From NCBI GenBank assembly GCA_900555715.1, contig USMC01000068.1, positions 1 to 7,519 on the forward strand: a DNA stretch of 7,519 nucleotides, written 5' to 3'. The stretch is from an uncultured Porphyromonadaceae bacterium (GTDB taxonomy: Bacteria; Bacteroidota; Bacteroidia; Bacteroidales; Muribaculaceae). The notes under the pieces were generated by a model, which saw only the letters and a list, made by a program, of their open reading frames with translations, did not search any database and was not told the origin of the DNA. How positions within the stretch are numbered: the first letter of the stretch is position 1; each line of letters starts with the position of its first letter. The position numbers were made by a program, and so were the translations under genes. Below are positions 1-6,935 of this stretch, piece after piece.

Positions 1-2
1 GA

Positions 3-1070
3 CTAAATACTAATATTTTAATAACAGTGGTTAGATTTTTATCGCACCACTACTATAATGAAAACAAGATTGAACCTACTCCAGACATTTGCAAACACCT
101 TCTCGGCTATGACGATAGTAAGTTCAGAAATGAATGGACCTCACGCTATTTGAAGGCTACGTCTCAAAATACTGCTCCAAATTCGCAGGTGCCAGAGCTT
201 CCAAAGTCTCCCAATACTATTAGAGTTAAGCAAACAGTATACCTCTCTGAACTTTTGGTGACGCGCTATCCGGAAACGAGCAAACGTCTGACAGATATTT
301 TGAATCGTCATAACATTTCGCTTGCGATCCTTAAGGGAACAAAAGATATTTGGTGCAGGGATTATATGCCTGTTCAGACACCGAGCGGCAAACTGATTCA
401 ATTCAAATATGACCCTTCATATCTGAAGAATTCTCAATACTCTGATTCTCGTTCCATCGTTGAACACGTCAATAAGGTCAATAATATCAATGCACTTTTT
501 TCCGACATTAATCTGGACGGCGGCAATGTAGTTATGTATGGCAACAAAGCCATCATAACCGACCGCATTTTCTCTGAAAATCCCGATTGGACACGAGAAA
601 AACTTCTGACCGAACTCTCCATACTTCTCGAATGTGAGATCATCATTATTCCATCATATAAGCCTGAATATGATTTCACAGGACATGCTGATGGAATGAT
701 ACGCTTTGTTGACAGTAATTCTGTTCTGGTTAATGATCTTGATCAGGATTTTAAATATATGAAAAACGCCATTGTCAAAGCTCTTGACAATGCGAATCTT
801 AAATACATCAATTTTCCATGGTTTGAACATAAAATCAAAGGGAATGACGACCATGCGATCGGAATTTACTTAAATTATCTCGAAGTCGGCAATCTCATTA
901 TTATGCCTGTGTTTGGTGTGCCCGGCAATAAAGATGCCGAGGCCCTTGCCAAGCTCAAAGAAGTTTTCCCTAATAAAATCATCGAAACGATTGACTATAA
1001 CGATATTGCTTTGGAAGGGGGCATCCTTAATTGTTCAACGTGGGTTGTAAGAAAAGAAACTACCAAATAA
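3..1070 (+). CDS. Agmatine/peptidylarginine deiminase family protein, N-terminus open at window edge
   Basis: This is a guanidino-group deiminase-fold protein (the family of agmatine deiminase and Porphyromonas peptidylarginine deiminase), which would hydrolyse a guanidinium group to a ureido group plus ammonia. Numbered from the GTG at 27, the motifs appear in the usual order: WCRDYMP with D112, LDGGN with D164, GHADG with H220 and D222, and GGILNCS with C336, the expected nucleophile. The deiminase part covers roughly residues 66-343, short for agmatine deiminases, which usually have about 340-380 residues. Residues 1-60 (FLSHHYY...LLGYDDSKFRNEW) are not part of that fold and I do not recognise them. 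The frame has no stop between the left edge and position 27, so GTG 27 is only a possible start and the gene may begin upstream. No signal peptide is visible in the part seen. The secreted protein follows after 23 bases. The substrate (agmatine, peptidyl-arginine or other) cannot be told from sequence. The family is fairly sure, the function is not. Confidence 0.8.
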   Translation, partial: LNTNILITVVRFLSHHYYNENKIEPTPDICKHLLGYDDSKFRNEWTSRYLKATSQNTAPNSQVPELPKSPNTIRVKQTVYLSELLVTRYPETSKRLTDILNRHNISLAILKGTKDIWCRDYMPVQTPSGKLIQFKYDPSYLKNSQYSDSRSIVEHVNKVNNINALFSDINLDGGNVVMYGNKAIITDRIFSENPDWTREKLLTELSILLECEIIIIPSYKPEYDFTGHADGMIRFVDSNSVLVNDLDQDFKYMKNAIVKALDNANLKYINFPWFEHKIKGNDDHAIGIYLNYLEVGNLIIMPVFGVPGNKDAEALAKLKEVFPNKIIETIDYNDIALEGGILNCSTWVVRKETTK

Positions 1071-1093
1071 AATAAATAATATAGTTTATAACT

Positions 1094-1786
1094 ATGAAAC
1101 CGATTATTCCGATTACAAAGTTCTTGATGCTTACTATCGCATTGTTCACAACACTTAGTTCGCCGGCACAATCAGTTGAAACAGAACTGCAAGACTATTT
1201 TTATCCTTTCGCAAAGTTTTCATACATAGTAACGCCAAATGCTGAGAATCCCTGTGTGGTTACGACATACAGTATGTCTAAAGGCAATGTCCTTACAAAA
1301 ACCGCAGAAATATGGGACGGCTATTCCACCAAGAAAACGTCAGAAGTGGCTCATAAATTATTACTTGATGAAGAAAAACAAGCGATAGTTAGTATTCAGC
1401 AAGTTATTCAAAACATAATGGGAATTAGTCGAGCCTCAGATAAAATAACAATGTTCCTCCTGCCAAAAGACAATAATCCAGTTATGTGGACAGAATCTGC
1501 AAATGGAGAAGAATCAAACTGTTCTGCTCAATTTGTGTACATTTCTTTTACTGTTGAAGGGAAAAAGCTATATCGTAAGGCTGTAAAAATCGAAAAGACT
1601 ACTCCATTAAATAAGACTTCCTCTGTAAAGGAATGGTCTTATTGGGTAAAAGGTTTAAGTCGAATAGCGACTTACGGATATTGGGGAGATCCCCAAAAAG
1701 TAAGTTGCGTTGAGAAGTCTGTAAACATCAGCTTAGATGATCCTGTCACCGAAATTTCAAAAGCTGAATACGACAGTATACAATAA
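1094..1786 (+). CDS. Secreted protein of unknown function
   Basis: The 230-residue product starts with a clear Sec signal peptide: a basic start (MKPIIPITK), a hydrophobic core at about residues 10-20, and a likely signal peptidase I site after SSPA (residue 25). There is no lipobox cysteine, so it should be periplasmic or exported rather than a lipoprotein. The mature part has three cysteines (54, 143, 205) and a helical, charged stretch at about 82-110 (SEVAHKLLLDEEKQ...). The rest alternates in a way that suggests beta strands, with aromatic patches such as EWSYWVKG and YGYWGDP. I recognise no family. It lies 23 bases after the deiminase gene with no terminator between them, so the two are probably co-transcribed. 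A terminator hairpin follows at 1833. The DNA is AT-rich like the deiminase gene and unlike everything downstream, which suggests that the two arrived together. The start is the only well-placed ATG before the signal peptide; no Shine-Dalgarno sequence is seen. Confidence 0.8.
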   Translation: MKPIIPITKFLMLTIALFTTLSSPAQSVETELQDYFYPFAKFSYIVTPNAENPCVVTTYSMSKGNVLTKTAEIWDGYSTKKTSEVAHKLLLDEEKQAIVSIQQVIQNIMGISRASDKITMFLLPKDNNPVMWTESANGEESNCSAQFVYISFTVEGKKLYRKAVKIEKTTPLNKTSSVKEWSYWVKGLSRIATYGYWGDPQKVSCVEKSVNISLDDPVTEISKAEYDSIQ

Positions 1787-1800
1787 CTGACAAAACCTGA

Positions 1801-1820
1801 TATCTCCAATATTGGATATA
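1801..1820. repeat. Palindrome in the intergenic region
   Basis: The core TCCAATATTGGA (1805-1816) is a perfect 12-bp palindrome. One mismatch (1804/1817) and three more pairs extend it to 20 bases. It lies 14 bases after the stop of the secreted-protein gene and 12 bases before the terminator stem. With no loop it is a better candidate for a dimeric-protein binding site than for an RNA hairpin, but chance cannot be excluded in AT-rich DNA. Confidence 0.35.
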
Positions 1821-1832
1821 ATTTAACAAGAG

Positions 1833-1868
1833 AGGTTGTGTCTCACTCCATGTGATTCACAACCTTTT
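1833..1868 (+). terminator. Probable intrinsic terminator after the deiminase/secreted-protein pair
   Basis: An 8-bp stem pairs AGGTTGTG (1833-1840) with CACAACCT (1858-1865). Inside it, after a 2x2 internal loop, a 4-bp stem TCAC/GTGA closes a 5-base loop. Four T's (1865-1868, the first one belonging to the stem) follow. It stands 46 bases after the stop of the secreted-protein gene and before the next promoter, as expected for the end of the upstream transcript. The T-run is short, so termination may be partial. Confidence 0.65.
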
Positions 1869-1876
1869 CAACTTAC

Positions 1877-1910
1877 AGGTTATTTAGAATCTTACGTACT
1901 TAAATAATCT
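1877..1910. repeat. AT-rich inverted repeat
   Basis: The arms AGGTTATTTA (1877-1886) and TAAATAATCT (1901-1910) pair over ten positions, one of them a G-T pair, around a 14-base loop. No T-run follows on the + strand. It could be a second weak hairpin backing up the terminator, or an operator-like site upstream of the promoter at 1997. AT-richness makes a chance origin possible. Confidence 0.3.
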
Positions 1911-1972
1911 ATTCTCACTTTCTGCCATTCGTCTTTCTCATATAAAACAGGCAAAAACAGAAGTCGGAATTA

Positions 1973-2004
1973 TTGGCGATTTCGGACAATTTTGCTTAAC
2001 TTTG
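1973..2004 (+). promoter_or_regulatory. Bacteroidetes-type promoter of the SecB-like/DUF5715/AsmA cluster
   Basis: TAACTTTG at 1997-2004 matches the -7 consensus TAnnTTTG used by the Bacteroidetes primary sigma factor. A TTG at 1973-1975 lies 21 bases upstream and fits the -33 element. Transcription would start at about 2010-2013, giving a leader of about 35-40 bases before the ATG at 2049. No equally good match was seen elsewhere in the window upstream of a gene, so this promoter probably drives the whole downstream cluster. Confidence 0.65.
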
Positions 2005-2022
2005 TGTTCGTGCTCAGAACAC
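2004..2022. repeat. Short inverted repeat over the predicted transcription start
   Basis: GTGTTC (2004-2009) and GAACAC (2017-2022) are perfect inverted arms separated by 7 bases. They overlap the last base of the -7 element and the expected start point. This is the position of a repressor operator, or of a small 5' leader hairpin if transcription starts early enough. The arms are only 6 bp, so chance is a real alternative. Confidence 0.3.
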
Positions 2023-2048
2023 TATTCTGCTACAGGCGTTAATTCTAT

Positions 2049-2522
2049 ATGGAAGAAAGTCAAGTAAAAATAACATTACTGTCGGTCAATGAGTTGCCCG
2101 ACTCGACGGTCATCAACCGGAGCGCTCTGCGGCGCATAGGCAACCAGACAGTCAGCGTAGACATGAATGTCCGCGTCATTCCCGACCTCGACCGATCGCT
2201 CATCAGCCTTGTGGTGAGCTGCTCGTATATCGCCGTGATAGGCTATATCCGCACCCGCATACTTGTGAGTTCCGTAGTGGCGACTTTTGAGATAGAAGAC
2301 CTGCAGAAGCACATCGTCGTACAGGGCGGCGAGGTTGTTGTCGCCGGTCAGGTGATGATGACAATGCTCGGCATCGCCGTCGGCGCGCTCCGCGGTGTTG
2401 TCGCCGTCCGCACTCAGGGCACTAAGCTGCGCAACACTCCCCTGCCCATCATCGACCTGACAGCACTGATGTACCGCCTGCACTACGGCAGAGTCCCCGA
2501 CCCGGGCATACACCGGCTCTGA
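2049..2522 (+). CDS. SecB-like chaperone-fold protein
   Basis: This 157-residue protein most resembles the SecB fold. Residues 35-83 form four or so alternating beta strands (SVDMNVRVIP, LISLVVSCSYIAV, RTRILVSSVVATFEIEDL). A helix follows at 98-123 (AGQVMMTMLGIAVGALRGVVAVRT), then the turn GTKLRNTPLPIIDLTALM (124-141). SecB has the same order: strands, a long helix ending in a basic/small-residue turn, then the P-x-N/D-hydrophobic motif and a C-terminal helix. SecB binds unfolded precursors and keeps them export-competent; SecB-like proteins also act as chaperones of stress toxin-antitoxin pairs. No toxin or antitoxin gene adjoins it here. Classical SecB is not widespread in Bacteroidetes, so the name is by fold only and the client is unknown. 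An in-frame TAA at 2040 makes ATG 2049 the first possible start. A promoter lies 45 bases upstream. An open frame of equal length on the other strand (2076-2549) is rejected. Confidence 0.65.
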   Translation: MEESQVKITLLSVNELPDSTVINRSALRRIGNQTVSVDMNVRVIPDLDRSLISLVVSCSYIAVIGYIRTRILVSSVVATFEIEDLQKHIVVQGGEVVVAGQVMMTMLGIAVGALRGVVAVRTQGTKLRNTPLPIIDLTALMYRLHYGRVPDPGIHRL

Positions 2523-2580
2523 CAACACCTCTCTCATTCGCCCAGTCATTCACATCACATTTTTTCGACATATATAAAAA

Positions 2581-3420
2581 TTGATACATAAACGTAGAAA
2601 ACCGGCGTGGCTGGTCGCTATGATGATAGCGGCTGCCGTTGCCGGCATATATTTCTTTATCGACAGCTTCGGCAGGAAAATCTACCACGGCAGCGTGGAG
2701 CTCTACGACAGCGGAAAAGCTCTTCTCGAAACTGAAAGCGAGCCTACCTCCGACAGTGTCAGCGCTGTGCTCGCCGAAATCCTCGCCGGAGAAAAGGCGA
2801 ATCCCTACGACGCCGTCGGCGACACTGCTCCCGATGGCGGATGTGTGCCACTGATGACACGTGTGCCGCGTGTCCATCTGAGCAAGCTGTTCAACGAACT
2901 CAACGACGAACACCTCTCTGTTGCAAACAGAGATGGTCAGAAGCCCATCACCGACGAAGCGTCGGCATGGCGTAACTGCCGGGGCATTGAACTGGTGGAG
3001 TCGGACAGCACTTTTTTCATCGACGAGCTCACACATTCATATCCTTATCTGCGCCCGCACGCCGCCGCTCTGCTCAGGGAAATAGGTCACAGGTTCCGCG
3101 ACAGCCTCCGTGCACGAGGCGGAGGCGAGTACCGCCTGAAAGTGACAAGTCTTCTGCGCACCGACGCCAAGGTGCGGAAACTCAGGCGCGTGAACCGCAA
3201 TGCTGTGTCGGAAAGCGCACACTGCTACGGAACGACGTTCGACATAAGCTATTCAAAGTTTATATGCGACGACAGTAACGGAACGCGCCGTTCGTTCGAG
3301 AATCTCAAGAATCTTCTTGCCGAGATTGTCAACGACCTGCATGAAGAGGGACGTTGCCTTGTCAAGTACGAGTACAGACAGGCTTGTCTGCACATAACCG
3401 CGAAAAAGGTCAAAGAATGA
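2581..3420 (+). CDS. Membrane-anchored DUF5715 / peptidase M15-like protein
   Basis: This 279-residue protein has a basic N-terminus (HKRRK), one membrane segment at about residues 9-26, and a C-terminal periplasmic domain of the D-Ala-D-Ala metallopeptidase fold (M15/LAS type). The metal-site signature is visible: SAHCYGTTFD gives H214 and D221, LHIT gives H271, and the SLLRT arginine R193 matches the substrate arginine of the fold. LTHSYPYLRPHAAALL at 150-165 and LRRVNRNAVSESAH are characteristic of the Bacteroidetes DUF5715 family, which has no established function; peptidoglycan peptide cleavage is the inferred role. The general-base glutamate three residues before the last histidine in ExxH enzymes such as VanX is an alanine here (QACLH), so activity is uncertain. 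The TTG at 2581 is taken as start because a TAA lies just upstream (2575) and the later ATGs would cut into the membrane anchor and lose the basic residues. It follows the SecB-like gene by 58 bases, and its TGA overlaps the AsmA ATG. Confidence 0.8.
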   Translation: MIHKRRKPAWLVAMMIAAAVAGIYFFIDSFGRKIYHGSVELYDSGKALLETESEPTSDSVSAVLAEILAGEKANPYDAVGDTAPDGGCVPLMTRVPRVHLSKLFNELNDEHLSVANRDGQKPITDEASAWRNCRGIELVESDSTFFIDELTHSYPYLRPHAAALLREIGHRFRDSLRARGGGEYRLKVTSLLRTDAKVRKLRRVNRNAVSESAHCYGTTFDISYSKFICDDSNGTRRSFENLKNLLAEIVNDLHEEGRCLVKYEYRQACLHITAKKVKE

Positions 3421-6400
3421 AACGGCTGATTGTCAGAATATTTTTCATACTCCTGTGGACTGTCATGGCGCTGGTGCTTACGGTGACGGCAGTGATGATA
3501 TGCAGCGTCAGGCTGCTGCGCCCTGAGACATTGACGCCAATCGTAGAAAAAATAGCCAACGACTTACTCGACGCCGAGGTGTCGGTCGGGCGCGTAAAAC
3601 TTGCTTTCGACCCGTCATTCCCGACCCTCAGACTCGAAGTCGACTCGCTTACAGTCGTTTCGGATGCCCTGAAAGCTTCCGACCGCTCAGGACTGCCCGC
3701 ATACGCAGACACTCTTCTGACACTTGACGCATTCAGTGGTGATGTCGACGTTCTCGCATTAATGACAAAAGGCAAGATTGCCGTCGGAGACGTTGAGATT
3801 GTACGACCGGAAGTCAACATCGTTTTCGACCGCGAAGGACGTGCCAACTTCGACATCTACAAAGCCGCAGAAGACACCACGTCGTCGGAAATTCCGCAAT
3901 TCTCCATCCGGCATTTCACATTCACCGACCCCAAGGATATACGCTATTTCAACGAGGCGGATTCTGCCGGCGCCACCGTCCTGCGGCTCAACGAAGCGGT
4001 TGTGGAAGGCAACGCCTCGGACAGATACAGCATCACAATCGAAGGCGATCTTTACGGACCTATGGCAGAAATGCTCAGCCTCGACAATGTCAGGCTTGGC
4101 GTCGGCGGAACGGTGCGGTGGGATCAGGAGAAGAAAGAGCTGATAGCGCTCGAAGATTTCACAGTGCACGGCGCCTTCCTGAGCGCCGGCTTCGACACCG
4201 AGCTCGTCTTCGGGCGCACACTCACTGTCAGGTCGGCAAAAATGCGTGTGGAGCCTTTCGCACTCACCGATGCACTCGCAATCCTGCCCGAAGACAGGCT
4301 CAGAGAGTACAGACTTGTCGATCCGTTCTTCACCACCGATGCCACGGTTTCGCTTGAAGCCGTTCTCGACCGCCCGTTCTGCGTCACTACCGATTTCATT
4401 CCCTATGCCACGGTGAATCTGCTTGTGCCGACGTGCAGTATGCGCTATGGCAAAGCCGACATAAAAGCTCTGGAGTTTGACGGACAGATGATTCTCCGGG
4501 GCTTGCAGGTCGACAGCACCGTTGTCGATATCCGCCGTTTTCATATCTCCGGTCCGGCGACAACGATGAACCTCACCGCCGAAATGTCGCAGATGCTCAG
4601 CGACCCGCGTTTCAGTGCCTCACTCAACGGCAACATGAATCTACGCCGTCTGCCGCCGGTGCTGACACGGTTCATTCCCGGTTTTCTGTCTGGCAGACTG
4701 CGCTTCAACCTGGAAGCGAAAGGCAACTCGTCGATGTTCGCCATGGGACAGTTCCACAAACTTGTCGTGGAAGGCGACATCGACGGCAACGATATCTACT
4801 ACGTATCCGGCGATACGGCGCAAATGGCGGAAATGGACGGTCTCTGCATGCGCTTCAACTCACGCGTGAACGCTATGAGCGGAAGCAAATCGCCCACACT
4901 CGGCGCGAAAATCAGCGTCGACACCGCCACTGTGCTTCTCGGCGGTATCAACATGACCGGCAGCGCCCTTGAACTTGCCGCCGGTGTGGAAAACAAGCGC
5001 AGAAGCGCCGACACTACTCTTGTCGTTCCGCTCGGGGGCGCATTAAAAATAGGTAATCTCAACATCCTCTCCGTCGCCGACAGCGCCGGCGTACGTCTTA
5101 GCAATCTTGTCGGCACGGCGAGCGTGCAACGCTTCGAGGGCGAGAAACGTCTGCCTGTCATCAGCGCCGATCTGGAGCTCGGCTCTGTTTTCGCAGGTAC
5201 GCGCGACACCCGTTTTATGATGCGCGATGCCGCATTGCACGCAAAAACCTACAAGGATCCTGTCAAGGCCAGACGTCGTGCAGCGATGAAGCACACAGCC
5301 GACAGCATACGGAAGTTACATCCCGACCTCACACCTGACTCCGTCATGAGGCTCGCCATAGAGAAGCATCGCGGAAACCGCTCCGGACGCCGGCGCATCG
5401 GAACACAGCTGACGCAAAACGACAATGAAGTGATCGACTGGGCTGTATCGGGCGGTCTGCGGCGCTATCTGCTCGACTGGGAGCTCGAAGGCGAACTGAC
5501 GACACGTCGCGCACGGCTTATGACCCCGTTTTTCCCTCTGCGCACACGGCTGAGCAACCTCGACATAGATTTCTCGACCGACACTATTGTGATGCGCGGC
5601 GTCAGATGCCGCGTCGGACGCACCGACCTCAGCGCCGACGGTCTTGTGTCAAATATCAAGCGCGCCCTGACTTCCCGCCGCGGCAACAATACTCTTAAAG
5701 TAGACCTTGTCCTTGAAAGCGATACCGTCGACATCAACCAGCTCGCCACCGCCGCCTTCGCAGGCTCCGCATACGCCGAACGCGTCGCTGCCGGCGACCA
5801 TACAATGAACATGACAGGCAGCGAAGACGATATGGAAGCCGCCATAGAGAAAATGTCGGCGGAGAATGCCGATTCGATCGGCGCCATTCTCATTCCGACA
5901 AACGTTGAGGGCAATTTCGAGCTTGCTGCAAAGAATGTTCTCTACGATAACTTCACCTTCCATAACTTCAAAAGCGATATCCTCGTTTACGACGGCGCCG
6001 TGAACCTTCACGACCTCACCGCCACTTCGGATGCCGGAAACGTAGCCCTGTCGGCTCTATATTCCGCTCCCAAAGCCTCCGAAATTCAGTTCGGAGTGGG
6101 TCTGCAGCTCGAAGGATTCCGCATCGACCGCTTTCTCCATCTCATTCCGGCAGTCGACTCCATCATGCCCATCGTACGCGACTTCAGCGGTATTATCAAT
6201 GCCGACATCGCTGCGACAATGGACGTCGACAGCGCCATGAACATGGTGCTTCCCACTCTCGACGCCGCCGTCCGCCTCAGCGGCGACAGTCTTGCGTTCA
6301 TAAATCCTGAGACATACGCCACGCTCGGGAAATGGCTCCGATTCCGTAACCGCGCCGACAACAAAATAAAACATGCCAGCGTAGAGATGCTTGTGCGCGA

Positions 6401-6935
6401 CAATATGCTCCAGCTGTTCCCGTTCAGCTTCGACATTGACCGTTACCGTCTCGGCATCCTCGGCTACAACGACCTCGCGATGAATTTCAACTACCATATT
6501 TCCGTGCTCAAGTCGCCGCTGCCGTTCAAGTTCGGAGTAAACATCAAGGGCAACCCCGACAAGTATAAGATTCGCCTCGGCGGCGCCAAGTACAAGGAGA
6601 ATATGGCTTTGGGTAATTCCGATATGGTCGACACCGTTCGCGTCAACCTCGTCGGACAGATTGAAAATGTTTTCCGCCGAGGCGTGCGCAATTCGGAATT
6701 CGCCACCATCAATGCAACAGCACCGGATTCACGCCAGATGCTCGACGACGCCGAAAAGCCCTTCACCGCCGCCGACTCGGCTGCGCTCATCCGCGAAGGA
6801 TTCATAGAAGCGCCTGCAGAGCCAGTAACAGTACCGAAAGAACCTGAGAAGAAATCGCTTAAAGATAAGATAAAGGGAGTTTTCAAGAAAAATCACGATA
6901 ATGACTCCGGAGTCAGAAGAAAAGAAAATGAATGA
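3417..6935 (+). CDS. AsmA-family protein (inner-membrane-anchored, TamB/AsmA-like)
   Basis: This 1172-residue protein of the AsmA superfamily comprises long periplasmic beta-rich proteins anchored in the inner membrane, thought to form grooves that carry phospholipids towards the outer membrane or to aid outer-membrane protein assembly. A basic start and one membrane helix (residues 5-30) are followed by the typical AsmA opening: LTPIVEKIANDLLDAEVSVGRV, then strands, then PEVNIVFDREGRANFDIY at about 131-148. The remainder is repeated amphipathic beta strands, and an AsmA-like C-terminal region lies at about 820-1090 (VEGNFELAAKNVLYDNFTF, LTATSDAGNVALSALY, FRIDRFLHLIP). Two parts interrupt the beta pattern: a very basic helical stretch at about 613-661 and a charged tail from about 1133 with KKSLKDKIKGVFKK. 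The ATG at 3417 overlaps the upstream TGA as ATGA, which suggests translational coupling. An in-frame extension back to 3354 is rejected because it would lie inside the previous gene and hide the signal-anchor. The HAD gene begins before its stop. Confidence 0.9.
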   Translation: MKRLIVRIFFILLWTVMALVLTVTAVMICSVRLLRPETLTPIVEKIANDLLDAEVSVGRVKLAFDPSFPTLRLEVDSLTVVSDALKASDRSGLPAYADTLLTLDAFSGDVDVLALMTKGKIAVGDVEIVRPEVNIVFDREGRANFDIYKAAEDTTSSEIPQFSIRHFTFTDPKDIRYFNEADSAGATVLRLNEAVVEGNASDRYSITIEGDLYGPMAEMLSLDNVRLGVGGTVRWDQEKKELIALEDFTVHGAFLSAGFDTELVFGRTLTVRSAKMRVEPFALTDALAILPEDRLREYRLVDPFFTTDATVSLEAVLDRPFCVTTDFIPYATVNLLVPTCSMRYGKADIKALEFDGQMILRGLQVDSTVVDIRRFHISGPATTMNLTAEMSQMLSDPRFSASLNGNMNLRRLPPVLTRFIPGFLSGRLRFNLEAKGNSSMFAMGQFHKLVVEGDIDGNDIYYVSGDTAQMAEMDGLCMRFNSRVNAMSGSKSPTLGAKISVDTATVLLGGINMTGSALELAAGVENKRRSADTTLVVPLGGALKIGNLNILSVADSAGVRLSNLVGTASVQRFEGEKRLPVISADLELGSVFAGTRDTRFMMRDAALHAKTYKDPVKARRRAAMKHTADSIRKLHPDLTPDSVMRLAIEKHRGNRSGRRRIGTQLTQNDNEVIDWAVSGGLRRYLLDWELEGELTTRRARLMTPFFPLRTRLSNLDIDFSTDTIVMRGVRCRVGRTDLSADGLVSNIKRALTSRRGNNTLKVDLVLESDTVDINQLATAAFAGSAYAERVAAGDHTMNMTGSEDDMEAAIEKMSAENADSIGAILIPTNVEGNFELAAKNVLYDNFTFHNFKSDILVYDGAVNLHDLTATSDAGNVALSALYSAPKASEIQFGVGLQLEGFRIDRFLHLIPAVDSIMPIVRDFSGIINADIAATMDVDSAMNMVLPTLDAAVRLSGDSLAFINPETYATLGKWLRFRNRADNKIKHASVEMLVRDNMLQLFPFSFDIDRYRLGILGYNDLAMNFNYHISVLKSPLPFKFGVNIKGNPDKYKIRLGGAKYKENMALGNSDMVDTVRVNLVGQIENVFRRGVRNSEFATINATAPDSRQMLDDAEKPFTAADSAALIREGFIEAPAEPVTVPKEPEKKSLKDKIKGVFKKNHDNDSGVRRKENE

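Noticed and set aside
2049..2522. SecB-like protein as the chaperone of a toxin-antitoxin-chaperone system
   Set aside because: The neighbours on both sides are not toxin or antitoxin genes: upstream is a non-coding stretch and a secreted protein, downstream a membrane-anchored M15-like protein.
2076..2549. Open frame of 157 codons on the - strand, equal in length to the SecB-like gene
   Set aside because: It lies antisense over the SecB-like gene, its translation is rich in H, D and A with no hydrophobic core or known motif, and the + strand has a promoter and a credible fold. The equal length is coincidence.
2523..2580. Possible separate promoter before the DUF5715-like gene
   Set aside because: The AT-rich stretch at 2560-2580 has no TAnnTTTG element at a suitable distance, so read-through from the 1997 promoter is simpler.
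2449..3036. Open frame of 195 codons on the - strand over the DUF5715-like gene
   Set aside because: It is antisense to a gene with a recognisable M15-like metal site, and its translation has no motif.
3354..3416. In-frame N-terminal extension of the AsmA gene by 21 codons
   Set aside because: It would lie inside the previous gene and place a polar stretch before the membrane anchor. The ATGA overlap at 3417 gives a normal start.
3759..4544. Open frame of 261 codons on the - strand within the AsmA gene
   Set aside because: Long antisense frames are expected in GC-rich coding DNA. The product shows no fold pattern, and the + strand AsmA reading is strongly supported.
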